Assembly (NCBI RefSeq): GCF_036013745.1
Contig: NZ_CP107880.1
Span: forward strand, 6,634,001 to 6,698,000
Origin: Streptomyces sp. NBC_00483
GTDB lineage: Bacteria; Actinomycetota; Actinomycetes; Streptomycetales; Streptomycetaceae
DNA length: 64,000 bases
Direction of reading: 5' to 3'
Position 1 is the stretch's first letter. The number at the start of each line of letters is the position of its first letter. The position numbers were made by a program, and so were the translations under genes. Below, one piece after another: positions 17,241-26,556 of the stretch. The notes beneath the pieces were generated by a model. That model saw nothing but the letters and a program-made list of their open reading frames with translations, did no database searches and was not told where the DNA came from.

Positions 17241-18224
17241 ATGAAGGGCACCGTCGGCGAGTTGGGGGAGTTCGGCCTCATCCGAGAGCTGACCTCTCGG
17301 CTCACCACCACCCCGGCCGTACGCATCGGTCCCGGCGACGACGCCGCCGTGATCGCGGCACCGGACCGCAGGGTCGTCGCCAGCACGGACGTCCTGCTGG
17401 AGAACCGGCACTTCAGGCGCGACTGGTCCACCGCGTACGACGTCGGGCGCAAGGCCGCCGCGCAGAACCTCGCCGACATCGCGGCCATGGGCGCCGTGCC
17501 GACGGCGCTGCTCCTCGGCCTCGTGGTGCCCGCCGAACTGCCCGCGTCCTGGCCGTCGGAGCTGATGGACGGGCTGCGCGACGAGTGCCAGGTGGCGGGC
17601 GCCGCCGTCGTCGGCGGCGATGTCGTACGCGGCGACACGATCACCGTGGCGATCACCGCGCTCGGCGACATGCAGGGCCACGAGCCGGTGACCCGGTCCG
17701 GCGCACAGCCCGGTGACGTCGTGGCCGTGACCGGCTGGCTGGGCTGGTCCGCCGCCGGATACGCGGTGCTCTCGCGCGGCTTCCGCTCGCCCCGCGCCTT
17801 CGTGGAGGCGCACCGCCGCCCCGAACCGCCGTACCACGCGGGCCCCGCGGCGGCCGGGCTCGGCGCCACCGCCATGTGTGACGTGAGCGACGGGCTCATC
17901 GCCGACCTGGGCCACATCGCCGAGTCGAGCAAGGTCCGTATCGACATCAAGTCGGGGCAGGTGGATGTGCCCTCGCAGATGAGCGACATCGGCCAGGCCG
18001 TCGGCGTCGACCCGCTGCAGTGGGTGCTGAGCGGGGGCGAGGACCACGCGATCGTGGCCACCTTCCCGCCGTCGGTGAAGCTGCCCGCCCGCTGGAAGGT
18101 GATCGGCGAGGTGCTCGGCCCCTCGTCGCTGTCCCAGGTGACCGTGGACGGGGCGCCCTGGACGAACCAGGGTGGCTGGGACCACTTCGGGGACGGCTAC
18201 GCCGGAGGCGAGATCGAATCGTGA
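17241..18224 (+). CDS. thiL: Thiamine-monophosphate kinase
   Basis: A 327-residue ATP-dependent kinase making thiamine pyrophosphate from thiamine phosphate. GPGDDAAV at about residue 32 and VVGGDVVRGD at about 121 are the PurM/ThiL-fold metal and ATP sites; CDVSDGLIADLGHIAE is the C-domain signature. ATG 17241 begins MKGTVGELGEFGLIRELT, the usual actinobacterial N-terminus; upstream in-frame codons are low-complexity. It is followed by a bidirectional terminator facing rpmB. Confidence 0.94.
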   Translation: MKGTVGELGEFGLIRELTSRLTTTPAVRIGPGDDAAVIAAPDRRVVASTDVLLENRHFRRDWSTAYDVGRKAAAQNLADIAAMGAVPTALLLGLVVPAELPASWPSELMDGLRDECQVAGAAVVGGDVVRGDTITVAITALGDMQGHEPVTRSGAQPGDVVAVTGWLGWSAAGYAVLSRGFRSPRAFVEAHRRPEPPYHAGPAAAGLGATAMCDVSDGLIADLGHIAESSKVRIDIKSGQVDVPSQMSDIGQAVGVDPLQWVLSGGEDHAIVATFPPSVKLPARWKVIGEVLGPSSLSQVTVDGAPWTNQGGWDHFGDGYAGGEIES

Positions 18225-18294
18225 GGGCGCCGGTGCGGGTGGGCGTGCGCCCGCACCAGGCGTTCTCCGGCAGCTGTGGGCCCGTGGGCACAAA

Positions 18295-18326
18295 AAAGAG
18301 CCGGTCCCCGAGGGGACCGGCTCTTT
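18295..18326. terminator. Bidirectional terminator between thiL and rpmB
   Basis: A 14-bp perfect stem AAAGAGCCGGTCCC with its complement around loop cgag; flanking A and T runs serve both strands. Confidence 0.9.
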
Positions 18327-18362
18327 AAAGCAACCAGCTAGGTGGCCGCGCTACGCGAAACG

Positions 18363-18548
18363 TCAGCGCGAGACCTTGCCGGCCTTGATGCACGAGGTGC
18401 AGGCGTTGAGGCGCTTCGGCGTCCCACTGATCACGGCACGCACACGCTGGATGTTCGGGTTCCAGCGACGGGGCGTACGGCGGTGCGAGTGGGAGATGCT
18501 GTTGCCGAAGCCCGGCCCCTTGCCACAGACGTCGCAGTTGGCAGCCAC
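18363..18548 (-). CDS. rpmB: 50S ribosomal protein L28 (zinc-binding C+ form)
   Basis: A 61-residue L28 with two CxxC pairs, CDVC at residues 5-8 and CTSC at about 50-53, marking the zinc-containing version. Streptomycetes usually also encode cysteine-free paralogues induced under zinc starvation elsewhere; the C+ form is the zinc-replete housekeeping copy. Other features are SHSHRRTPRRWNPNIQ and a basic C-terminus. Convergent with thiL. Confidence 0.96.
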   Translation of the reverse strand: MAANCDVCGKGPGFGNSISHSHRRTPRRWNPNIQRVRAVISGTPKRLNACTSCIKAGKVSR

Positions 18549-18833
18549 GGGTCACTCCAAAGACTTCAGATGCTCTTACGGTTGATCCCGGCATGCCGGG
18601 ATCAGGATCGGAGGATCTGAGTGGCGGTGCCAGGGGATGGCCCGATGAATATCGGGCAACCCGAGCAGCATACAACGGCTGCGTCGGTACAACGAAACTA
18701 CCATGGCTGGTAGGGCGGCCCGCCCGGGCTCCGGACCAGGTCGGGGCCGGATTGTGGGCCGGGCCCTCTTTCCGGACGCTCACCTTCCGCGGTCTACTCT
18801 GCGGTGCCAGTCCAGCTGCTCGAGGAGGCGCAG

Positions 18834-20513
18834 GTGCCGCAGGTGCTCGACGTGATCGCGGTGCGCGCCTGGTGCTCACTCGCCTTGGAGGCGCTGGGTC
18901 GTGACCGCGCGGAGATAGACGCGATCAACGTCTATCCGGTCGCCGACGGGGACACCGGCACCAATCTCTATCTGACCCTCGAGTCCGCGCATCAGGCGGT
19001 CGAGGCGGTCTTCGCCGGGCTCGAGGCGGGGCCCGAGCCGGCCGCTCCCGCGCTCCCCGAAGTGATGCGCGCCATGGCGCACGGCGCCCTCATCGGTGCC
19101 CGGGGCAACTCCGGGACGATCCTCGCGCAGCTGCTCCGGGGCATGGCACAGGTCCTCGCCGGGAGCGGAGACGGTGAGGGAGATCACGCGGCGGGAGCCG
19201 ACGCCGACGCCCTGCGGCTGGCGCTGGGCCGGGCCGCCGAGTCCGCGCGCGAGGCGGTCGCCCACCCCGTGGAGGGCACGGTCCTGACCGTGGCGACGGC
19301 AGCCGCGGCGGCCGCCTCCGGGGTTGACGGGGACTGCCGGGACGTCGTCCGTGCCGCCTACGAAGGCGCGTGCGTGGCGCTCGACGCGACGCCGGGGCAG
19401 CTCGCAGCCCTGGGCAGCGCCGGGGTCGTGGACGCCGGTGGGCGGGGGCTCGTGGCCGTCCTGGGGGCGCTGAGCGAGGCGGTCTCGGGGGAGGCGGCGC
19501 CGGTGCGCCGGGGTGGAGCGGGCATCCACGCGCGCGTGGATGCCGTTCCCGACGGTGTGCTGCTCGAATGCCCCGAGGACGAGGGCGCCGCGGGACCCGC
19601 CTTCGAGGTCATCTACCTGCTCGAAGCGGACGACGGGGCGGTGGCCCGGCTGCGGACGCGGCTGGACGCCCTCGGGGACTCGCTGGTCGTCGTCGGCGGG
19701 GACGGCCTGTGGAACGTCCACGTGCATGTGGACGACGCGGGCGCGGCCGTGGAGGCGGGCGTCGAGGCCGGGCGCCCGTACCGCATCCGCATCACGCACT
19801 TCGGGCTCGGCGATGTGCACGCGACGCACGCCTCGGCGCCGCGGGAGCGTGCGCAGCGGGCCGTGGTGGCCGTTGTGCCGGGCGACGGGCTCGCCGGGCT
19901 GTACCGGGAGGCGGGCGCCACGACCGTGCCCGACCGGCCCGGTGAGCCGCCCGCGAGCGGGGAGCTCGTCGGCGCGATACGGCGGGCCCACGCGCGCGAG
20001 GTGGTGCTGCTGCCGAACGACGCCGAGCTGCGGCACACCGCCGCGGCGGCGGCCGAGCAGGCCCGCGCCGAGGGCATCCGGATCGCGCTCATCCCGACCC
20101 GCTCGGCGGTCCAGGGCATCGCCGCGATCGCCGTCCACGAGCCCGACCGGCGCTTCGACGAGGACGTCGTGGCGATGACCTCGGCCGCGGGGGCGACCCG
20201 GTACGGCGAACTGGCCGTCGCCGAGCGGCAGTCGTGGACCATGGCGGGCATCTGCCAGGCCGGGGACGTCCTCGGCCTGATCGACGGAGACGTGGCGGTC
20301 ATCGGCGGCGAGGTCCCCGTGACGGCCCGCACGGTCCTCGACCGGATGCTGGCGGCGGGCGGCGAACTCGTCACGCTCGTCCTCGGCGAGGAGGTCTCCG
20401 ACGAGGTCGCGGCCGGGCTCGAACAGCATGTGCGCGAGTCCTACCTGGCCGTGGACACGGTGGTGTACCGCGGCGGGCGGCAGTCGGCGCTGATGCTGAT
20501 CGGCGTCGAGTAG
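18834..20513 (+). CDS. DAK2/DhaL-domain protein, FakA (fatty-acid kinase)-like
   Basis: A 559-residue protein with an N-terminal DhaL nucleotide-binding domain: NVYPVADGDTGTNLYL (metal-binding Asp residues at about 36-40) and ALIGARGNSGTILAQLLRG at about 83, followed by a middle linker and a C-terminal FakA/DUF1949-like region. In Firmicutes FakA phosphorylates FakB-bound fatty acids; I see no fakB nearby, so partner and substrate are inferred. GTG 18834 is preceded by GAGGAGGCG; a GTG at 18804 is the alternative. In other streptomycetes I recall recG next to this gene; here a 12-kb locus intervenes. Confidence 0.85.
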   Translation: MPQVLDVIAVRAWCSLALEALGRDRAEIDAINVYPVADGDTGTNLYLTLESAHQAVEAVFAGLEAGPEPAAPALPEVMRAMAHGALIGARGNSGTILAQLLRGMAQVLAGSGDGEGDHAAGADADALRLALGRAAESAREAVAHPVEGTVLTVATAAAAAASGVDGDCRDVVRAAYEGACVALDATPGQLAALGSAGVVDAGGRGLVAVLGALSEAVSGEAAPVRRGGAGIHARVDAVPDGVLLECPEDEGAAGPAFEVIYLLEADDGAVARLRTRLDALGDSLVVVGGDGLWNVHVHVDDAGAAVEAGVEAGRPYRIRITHFGLGDVHATHASAPRERAQRAVVAVVPGDGLAGLYREAGATTVPDRPGEPPASGELVGAIRRAHAREVVLLPNDAELRHTAAAAAEQARAEGIRIALIPTRSAVQGIAAIAVHEPDRRFDEDVVAMTSAAGATRYGELAVAERQSWTMAGICQAGDVLGLIDGDVAVIGGEVPVTARTVLDRMLAAGGELVTLVLGEEVSDEVAAGLEQHVRESYLAVDTVVYRGGRQSALMLIGVE

Positions 20514-20532
20514 GGCGAGTGCGGCCGGGTGG

Positions 20533-21342
20533 CTAGCGGATGCCCTTGCGGCGCAGGGTTCCCGCCAGTTCGTCCGCGTGCCGGCGCAGCGCCTCCGTGA
20601 CGCGGGAGAGTTCCCTGTCACAGGCGCGGGACAGCGGCATCGAGCAGCTGATCGCGTCGGTCGCCGGGATGCGGTAGCCGACGCAGGCCGCCACGCAGCA
20701 CAGCCCCGCGGTGTTCTGCTCCCGCTCGATCGACCAGCCGCGCATCCGGCCCGCCTCCAGCTCGTCGTGGAGCGCCGCGCGGGTGGCCACCGTGTGCTCG
20801 GTCAACTGCCGCAGCCCGTCCTCCGGGAGGATCGCGTCGACCTCGGCCGAGGTCCGCTCGGCGAGCAGGGCCTTGCCCAACGAGGTGGCGTGCGCGGGCA
20901 GTTGACGGCCCACGCGGGACACGAGGCGCTTGGGCTCCGTGACCTCGCGGCTGGCCAGATAGATGACGTTCGGGGCGTCCAGGCGCGCGTAGTGCACGGT
21001 GTAGCCGGTCTCGGCCCGCAGGCTCTCGAGCTGCTGGACGGCGAAGGGCAGCGCCGGGTCGCGGTCGAGGTAGGCGGTGCCCGCGAGCAGCGCGCGCGGT
21101 CCGATGCCGTACGTCTGCTCGCCGTCGGAGGTCTCGATCCACTTCAGCGTCGTCAGCGTGCGCAGCAGGGCGTACAGGCTGGAGCGGGGGTAGCCGGTCC
21201 GCTCCTGGAGTCCGCTCAGGCTGAGGCCGTCCGCGGACTCGGCGAGCGTCTCCATGATCCGTGCGGTGCGCTCGGCGGACTTGACCAGGCCGCGGCCCGA
21301 CTCGGTGTCCGCCGGGCCCAACGAGGCGTTCTTCGCTGCCAC
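20533..21342 (-). CDS. IclR-family regulator of the adjacent sugar-acid locus
   Basis: A 269-residue IclR protein: winged HTH at about residues 22-85 (SLSGLQERTGYPRSSLYALL, ETSDGEQTYGIGPRAL) and effector domain with ARLDAPNVIYLASRE and GRQLPAHATSLGKALLAE. GTG 21342 follows AGGGGGTAGAA; upstream in-frame codons to 21417 run into the operator region. It is divergent from the glucarate-dehydratase gene across a perfect 16-bp palindrome, the arrangement expected for a local sugar-acid-responsive repressor or activator. Effector identity is inferred. Confidence 0.88.
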   Translation of the reverse strand: MAAKNASLGPADTESGRGLVKSAERTARIMETLAESADGLSLSGLQERTGYPRSSLYALLRTLTTLKWIETSDGEQTYGIGPRALLAGTAYLDRDPALPFAVQQLESLRAETGYTVHYARLDAPNVIYLASREVTEPKRLVSRVGRQLPAHATSLGKALLAERTSAEVDAILPEDGLRQLTEHTVATRAALHDELEAGRMRGWSIEREQNTAGLCCVAACVGYRIPATDAISCSMPLSRACDRELSRVTEALRRHADELAGTLRRKGIR

Positions 21343-21430
21343 TTCTACCCCCTGAACGTCCGGCACATCGTAGGCGACGGGGCGGCGGAGGCCGTCGGCC
21401 CGGACCCCCGAAATCACATACGCAAGCCTT

Positions 21431-21446
21431 GTCTACGTACGTAGAC
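21431..21446. promoter_or_regulatory. Perfect 16-bp palindrome, candidate IclR operator
   Basis: GTCTACGTACGTAGAC lies 85 bp upstream of the regulator start and 18 bp before the dehydratase ATG. Its right half leads into GTAGACGC (21441-21448), an 8-mer repeated in the divergent region at 30190-30449. Confidence 0.6.
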
Positions 21447-21464
21447 GCGTGTCAGGATCCGGTC

Positions 21465-22745
21465 ATGTCTGACACTGAGAAGCACCGGATCTCCGAGGTG
21501 CGCGTGACGCCGGTGGCGTTCCGGGACCTTCCGCTGCTCAATTCCGTAGGTGTGCACGAGCCCTTCGCGCTGCGCTCGGTCGTCGAGGTCGTGACCGACA
21601 GCGGTCTGTGCGGGCTCGGTGAGTCCTACGGGGACCTGCCGCATCTGGGCCGCCTTGAGCGGGCCGGGCAGCACCTGGTCGGCATCGACGTCTTCGATCT
21701 GAACGGCGTCTGGCGCGCGGTCAATGAGTCGCTGGCCGCCGACAGCGGCGTGGGCGGGCACGGAATGAGCGGGATGGTGACCGACAGCTCCCTCGCCGAC
21801 CGGGTCGTCTCGCCCTTCGAGGTCGCCGCGCTCGACCTTCAGGGCAAGGTCGTCGGCCGCCCCGTGAGCGACCTGCTCGGCGGCGCCGTGCGCGACCGCG
21901 TCGCCTACAGCGCGTACCTCTTCTACAAGTGGGCCGGCCACCCCGGGCAGGACGACGACGAGTGGGGTGCCGCCCTTGACCCGGAGGGTCTGGTCCGGCA
22001 GGCGCGGCGCATCATCGACGCGTACGGGTTCGGCGCGATCAAGCTGAAGGGTGGCGTCTTCGCGCCCGAGGAGGAGATCGAGGCGGTCCGTGCGCTGCGC
22101 GCGGCCTTCCCCGAGCTGCCGCTCCGGCTCGACCCCAACGGGGCCTGGAACGTGGCCAGTTCGGTCAAGGTCGGGCAGGAGCTCGACGGGGTCGTCGAGT
22201 ACCTGGAGGACCCGACGCCCGGCATCGAGGGCATGGCCCGCGTCGCGCGCGAGGTGTCGATGCCGCTCGCCACCAACATGTGCGTCGTCGCCTTCAAGCA
22301 CCTGCCGCCGGCCGTGCGCCAGGACGCCGTCCAAGTGGTGCTGTCCGACCACCACTTCTGGGGCGGGCTCCGGCGGTCCCAGCGGCTCGGCGCGATCTGC
22401 GAGACGTTCGGCATGGGCCTGTCCATGCACTCCAACTCGCATCTGGGCATCAGCCTCGCGGCCATGACCCACCTCGCCTCCGCCACCCCGAACCTCGACT
22501 ACGCCTGCGACACGCACTGGCCGTGGAAGGACCCCGCCGAGGACGTCGTCGTGCCCGGGGCGCTCACGTTCAAGGACGGCGCCGTCGCCGTGCCCACCAC
22601 CCCGGGACTCGGCGTCGAGCTCGACCGTGACGCGCTCGCCCGGCTGCATGAGCAGTACCTCGACTGCGGCATCCGCGAGCGCGACGACACCTCCTACATG
22701 CGCCGCTTCCAGCCGGAGTTCGACCCGACGGTGCCGCGGTGGTGA
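21465..22745 (+). CDS. Glucarate dehydratase-family protein (enolase superfamily)
   Basis: A 426-residue acid-sugar dehydratase. Enolase-superfamily catalytic elements are in order: KxK (K193, K195 in AIKLKGG), DPNGAW (D223, N225), EDP (E248), TNM (N271), SDHHFW (D295) and SNSH (H326). These match glucarate/galactarate dehydratases, which form 5-dehydro-4-deoxyglucarate. The downstream enzyme for that product, a KdgD homologue, is encoded at 30450. ATG 21465 begins MSDTEKHRISEVRVTPV. The last codons overlap the following dehydrogenase. Glucarate versus galactarate specificity cannot be decided by eye. Confidence 0.88.
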   Translation: MSDTEKHRISEVRVTPVAFRDLPLLNSVGVHEPFALRSVVEVVTDSGLCGLGESYGDLPHLGRLERAGQHLVGIDVFDLNGVWRAVNESLAADSGVGGHGMSGMVTDSSLADRVVSPFEVAALDLQGKVVGRPVSDLLGGAVRDRVAYSAYLFYKWAGHPGQDDDEWGAALDPEGLVRQARRIIDAYGFGAIKLKGGVFAPEEEIEAVRALRAAFPELPLRLDPNGAWNVASSVKVGQELDGVVEYLEDPTPGIEGMARVAREVSMPLATNMCVVAFKHLPPAVRQDAVQVVLSDHHFWGGLRRSQRLGAICETFGMGLSMHSNSHLGISLAAMTHLASATPNLDYACDTHWPWKDPAEDVVVPGALTFKDGAVAVPTTPGLGVELDRDALARLHEQYLDCGIRERDDTSYMRRFQPEFDPTVPRW

Positions 22746-23740
22746 GCGGGGGAGCGGTGCGGCCGCTGGAGGTCCTGGTCACCGAACCGGTCATGGGGCG
22801 GTTCAGGGACGTGCTCACCGAAGGCTGCGCGCACCGCTGGAACTTCGCGTACGGGGACGATCCCGGGGCCCTGGCCGCCGCCGCGGCCACCGCCGACGTA
22901 CTCGTGTGCTCCGCCGCCGACCGCGAACTGCTGGCAGGGATGGAGCGGCTGCGGCTGCTGCACGTCACCGGGGCCGGCTACGACAAGATCCCACTGGACG
23001 CGCTGCGGCCCGGGGTGCGGGTGGCGAACACCTTCCACCACGGCCGCTCCATCGCCGAGCACGTGGTGATGGTGTCGATGATGCTGCTGCGCGACGTCGC
23101 GCGCGGCGAGCGGGACATGCGGGCCGGCGTCTGGCGCAACGCCGTCGTCGACCCGTCCTACGCCTTCGGAGGCGTCCTCGCCGGGCGTACCCTTGGCGTC
23201 CTCGGCATGGGCGAGATCGGCGGCGAAGTCGCCCGGCTGGCAGGCGCGTTGGGCATGCGGGTACGCACCGTGCGTCGCGACCCGGGCGCGCCGCCGCCCG
23301 CCGGGGTGGACCTGGAGTGGGTGGGCGGGCAGGACCGGCTGCACGAGATGCTCGGCGCCTGCGACGTGGTCGTCGTGACGGTGCCGCTGAGCGAGGAGAC
23401 GCGCGGGCTCGTGGACGCCGCCGCGCTCGCCGCGATGAAACCGTCCGCCGTGCTCGTCAACGTGGCCCGGGGCGCGGTGGTCGACGAGAAGGCGCTGCAC
23501 ACCGCGCTGAGCGACGGCACCATCGCGGGGGCAGGCCTCGACGTCTGGTGGCGCAACCCGCGCGAGCCCGCGGCGCCGCCGCCCTCGCACCTGGACTTCA
23601 CCGGGTTCGACAACGTGGTGCTCACGCCGCACCAGTCGGGCCACACCGAGGAGACCTTCCGCGGCCGGGCCGAGGACATCAGGGCGAACGTGGAGGCGCT
23701 CGCGGAGGGACGGCCGCTGCGCAACTTGGTGCGGAGCTGA
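22742..23740 (+). CDS. D-isomer-specific 2-hydroxyacid dehydrogenase
   Basis: A 332-residue NAD(P)-dependent dehydrogenase. Rossmann motif GVLGMGEIGGEVA, the catalytic Arg region NVARGAVVDE and the His near LTPHQSGH are present. Translation begins at GTG 22742 within the GTGA overlap with the dehydratase gene (or GTG 22739), so the two enzymes are coupled. It may act on a 2-keto or 2-hydroxy acid of the sugar-acid route; the substrate is unknown. A second, different member of the family lies at 31438. Confidence 0.87.
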   Translation: MSGGAVRPLEVLVTEPVMGRFRDVLTEGCAHRWNFAYGDDPGALAAAAATADVLVCSAADRELLAGMERLRLLHVTGAGYDKIPLDALRPGVRVANTFHHGRSIAEHVVMVSMMLLRDVARGERDMRAGVWRNAVVDPSYAFGGVLAGRTLGVLGMGEIGGEVARLAGALGMRVRTVRRDPGAPPPAGVDLEWVGGQDRLHEMLGACDVVVVTVPLSEETRGLVDAAALAAMKPSAVLVNVARGAVVDEKALHTALSDGTIAGAGLDVWWRNPREPAAPPPSHLDFTGFDNVVLTPHQSGHTEETFRGRAEDIRANVEALAEGRPLRNLVRS

Positions 23741-23797
23741 CGGTCGCGGTGGGGTGCGGAGCCGACGGTCGCGCTGGGGTGGGAACTGACGTTCGCA
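23731..23797. repeat. 25-bp degenerate tandem repeat, about 2.6 copies
   Basis: Units at 23731-23755, 23756-23780 and a partial third; the core is GACGGTCGCGSTGGGGT. The first unit overlaps the 3' end of the dehydrogenase gene. Confidence 0.7.
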
Positions 23798-23865
23798 CCG
23801 AAGCTCACACCAGCTGCTCGCCGATCAGCCGCACCGAAGCTCACACCAGCTGCTCGCCGATCAGC
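23794..23865. repeat. Perfect 36-bp tandem duplication at the 3' end of the TauE-like gene
   Basis: Positions 23794-23829 and 23830-23865 are identical. The second copy contains the stop codon and last codons of the leftward TauE-like gene, so the first is a vestigial duplicate of that gene end lying outside the frame. Confidence 0.9.
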
Positions 23866-24557
23866 AGCACCGCCCCCAGCGCCGACACCCCGATCGCGGC
23901 CCAGCGCAGCCGGCGGGCGTCCATGAAGCGGTTCACGTAACGCGAGAGCGCGTAGCCGACGACCGGCGCGGGGGCGAGCACGGCCGACGTCAGGAGCGTG
24001 TGCGTACCGATGGCGCCCGTGGACGCGAGCGTCGCGACGGAGAGCACCGAGCCGATGAGGAAGAACCCGCTCATGGTGCCGCGCAGCACGGGGGCGTCCT
24101 TGCCCTGCCAGACCAGGGCCATCGGCGGGCCGCCGATCGAGGTCGCGGTGCCGAGGAGCCCCGACGCGGACCCGGCGAGGACCAGGACCGGCCGGTGCGG
24201 CTGCGGGGCCCAGCCGAAGCAGGTCAGTACGACACCCAGGAGCACCACGCCGGACAGCATCAGGGCGAGGCCCTGCGGCGGGAGCGCGGCCACGAGCAGC
24301 GCTCCCGCGACGGTGCCGGGCACCCGGCCGACCAGCGCCCAGCCCGTGCCCCGCAGATCGATGTGCTGCCGCTCCGCCACCGTCACGAGGAGGGTGAGCA
24401 CGCCCGCCTGAATGATCAGCGTTCCCGGTACGAGGGACGGGTCGACGACGGCGACCACCGGCGCGGCGAGCATCCCCATGCCGAAGCCGATGGACGCCTG
24501 GAGACAGGAGGCGATCACCACCGCGACCGCGACGACCAGATAGCCGGTGAGCGTCAC
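23841..24557 (-). CDS. TauE/SafE-family membrane exporter
   Basis: A 238-residue integral membrane protein with about seven to eight hydrophobic helices and the family features ASIGFGMGMLAAPV near the N-terminus and LLGTATSIGGPPMAL in the middle. TauE/SafE proteins export sulfonates, sulfite or organic acid anions. GTG 24557 overlaps the stop of the upstream ABC ATPase gene (GTGA), so it is the last gene of the ABC operon. In this context it could move an organic acid product, but that is inference. Confidence 0.83.
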   Translation of the reverse strand: MTLTGYLVVAVAVVIASCLQASIGFGMGMLAAPVVAVVDPSLVPGTLIIQAGVLTLLVTVAERQHIDLRGTGWALVGRVPGTVAGALLVAALPPQGLALMLSGVVLLGVVLTCFGWAPQPHRPVLVLAGSASGLLGTATSIGGPPMALVWQGKDAPVLRGTMSGFFLIGSVLSVATLASTGAIGTHTLLTSAVLAPAPVVGYALSRYVNRFMDARRLRWAAIGVSALGAVLLIGEQLV

Positions 24558-25570
24558 AGACCGTCGCCACCCGCGGCCACCAGGCCGGAGGTGTCCTCCA
24601 GCGGATGGAAGCAGGCCGCCGTGTGCCCCGGATCCCGGGCGTCGACGGCCGGGGCGGGCGCGGCCGAGGCGCACGCGTCGGTCGCCTTCCAGCAGCGGGT
24701 CCGGAAGCGGCAGCCGGACGGCGGCGAGAGCGGGGAGGGCAACTCGCCCTGGAGGACGATCTGTTCGCGGCGCGCGTCGGCGTCGAGCGACGGCGCGGCC
24801 GACATCAGTGCCGAGCTGTACGGGTGCAGGGCGCGGCCGAAGACGGACTCCGTGTCGCCCTGTTCCACGATGCCGCCCAGGTACATCACCATCACGCGGT
24901 CCGCGACGTGCCGGACCACCGACAGGTCGTGCGAGATGAAGAGATAGCTGACGCCGAGCTGGCGTTGCAGGTCGTTGAGGAGGTTGAGCACCTGGGCCTG
25001 CACGGACAGGTCGAGCGCGGAGACCGGCTCGTCGCAGATGATCACGTCGGGGGAGAGGGCGAGCGCGCGGGCGATGCCGATGCGCTGACGCTGGCCGCCG
25101 GAGAACTCCTGCGGATAGCGGTGCTCGTCGCCCTTGCGCAGCCCGACGAGGTCGAGCAACTCCCTTACGCGGGCGGCACGTTCACCGGCCGTGCGGTGCA
25201 GGGACTTGTGGGTGCGCCATGGTTCACCGATGATCTCGCCGGCCGTCATCCGGGCGTTGAGCGAGGCGAACGGGTCCTGGAAGACCATCTGCACCCGGCG
25301 CCGCCACGCCAGCAGCTCCGCCCCCTTGAGGGCGAACGGGTCCACGCCGCCGAAGCGGACGCTGCCGCCGTCGGGCCGCTCCAGCATGAGCAGCGTCCGG
25401 GCGAGCGTGGACTTGCCGCAGCCCGACTCCCCTACGAGGCCGAGGGTCTCGCCGCGCCGCAGATCGAAGGAGATGCCGTTCAGGGCGCGCAGGCGGCGTC
25501 CCTTGCCGGCGCCCTGGACCTGGAACGTCTTGGTGAGCTCGCGTACTTGGAGAAGCGGGTTGTCGCTCAT
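24554..25570 (-). CDS. Dpp/Opp-type ABC transporter ATP-binding protein (DppF-like)
   Basis: A 338-residue ATPase: Walker [10 protein letters not shown] at 47-55, signature FSGGQ at about 157-161, Walker B IICDEP at 177-182, and the oligopeptide-family C-terminal segment with cysteines (SGCRFRTRCWKATDACAS). Start ATG 25570 overlaps the stop of the preceding ATPase gene (ATGA). It forms the energising pair with the gene at 25567-26556. Confidence 0.93.
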   Translation of the reverse strand: MSDNPLLQVRELTKTFQVQGAGKGRRLRALNGISFDLRRGETLGLVGESGCGKSTLARTLLMLERPDGGSVRFGGVDPFALKGAELLAWRRRVQMVFQDPFASLNARMTAGEIIGEPWRTHKSLHRTAGERAARVRELLDLVGLRKGDEHRYPQEFSGGQRQRIGIARALALSPDVIICDEPVSALDLSVQAQVLNLLNDLQRQLGVSYLFISHDLSVVRHVADRVMVMYLGGIVEQGDTESVFGRALHPYSSALMSAAPSLDADARREQIVLQGELPSPLSPPSGCRFRTRCWKATDACASAAPAPAVDARDPGHTAACFHPLEDTSGLVAAGGDGL

Positions 25571-26556
25571 CGGGTCACCTCGTCGGAGAAGTGGCAGGCG
25601 GCCGTGCGGCCCGGCGCGACCTCGGCCGGTTCCGGGCGCCGCGCACGGCACAGGTCGCGCACCAGCGGGCAGCGGTCCTGGTAGACACAGCCGGACGGGA
25701 TCGAGTGCAGGTCCGGCGGGGCGCCGCCGATGGACCGCAGCTCCTCACCGCGCGCGGCGTGCACCGGCACCGAGTCCAACAGGCCCTTCGTGTACGGGTG
25801 TTGGGGTGCACCGAACACCTCGCGTACGGGACCCGACTCGACGACCGTGCCCGCGTACATCACCACGACCTCGTCGGCCTGCTCGGAGACCAGAGCCAGG
25901 TCGTGGGTGATCAGTACGACGCTCATGTCCCGCTCCGCGCGCAGGTCCCGCAGCAGCTGCATGATCTGCGCCTGCACGGTCACGTCGAGCGCCGTCGTCG
26001 GCTCGTCGGCGAGGAGCACGGAGGGGGAGAGGGCGACCGCGATGGCGATCAGGAGGCGCTGGCGCATACCGCCGGAGAACTGGTGCGGATAGGCGTCCAC
26101 CCGGCTCTCCGGCTCCGGGATGCCGACCCGCGCCATCAGCTCGACCGCTTCCTTGCGGGCCTGCTTGCGGGACATCCCGCGGTGGATCCGGAACGGCTCG
26201 GCGAGCTGGGTGCCCACCGTGTAGACCGGGTTGAGGGCGGTGAGCGCGTCCTGGAAGACGATGGCGAGTTCGGGTCCCGCGAGCGCGCGCCGGGTCCGCT
26301 CGTCGGCCGCGACCAGATCGGTGCCGTCGAGCAGCACCCGGCCCGCGCTCACCTCGGCGGCCGGGTCGAGCAGCGAGACGATGGCCTGCGCGGTCATCGA
26401 CTTGCCGCAGCCGGACTCGCCGAGCAGGGCGAGCGTCCGGCCGCGCCGGGCGCTGAAGGTGACCTTGTCGACGGCCCGTACGGTGCCGTGCGGGGTGCGG
26501 ATGTCGACGCTGAGGCCGTCGACCTCGAGGGCGGTACGTGTGGCGGTCGCGGTCAC
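25567..26556 (-). CDS. Dpp/Opp-type ABC transporter ATP-binding protein (DppD-like)
   Basis: A 329-residue ATPase with Walker [10 protein letters not shown] at about 46-54, signature [12 protein letters not shown], Walker B LLADEP and the C-terminal cysteine-containing Opp extension ([16 protein letters not shown]). GTG 26556 overlaps the permease stop by 4 nt. Every junction from 24554 to 26556 overlaps, indicating one polycistronic unit read leftward. Confidence 0.93.
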   Translation of the reverse strand: MTATATRTALEVDGLSVDIRTPHGTVRAVDKVTFSARRGRTLALLGESGCGKSMTAQAIVSLLDPAAEVSAGRVLLDGTDLVAADERTRRALAGPELAIVFQDALTALNPVYTVGTQLAEPFRIHRGMSRKQARKEAVELMARVGIPEPESRVDAYPHQFSGGMRQRLLIAIAVALSPSVLLADEPTTALDVTVQAQIMQLLRDLRAERDMSVVLITHDLALVSEQADEVVVMYAGTVVESGPVREVFGAPQHPYTKGLLDSVPVHAARGEELRSIGGAPPDLHSIPSGCVYQDRCPLVRDLCRARRPEPAEVAPGRTAACHFSDEVTR

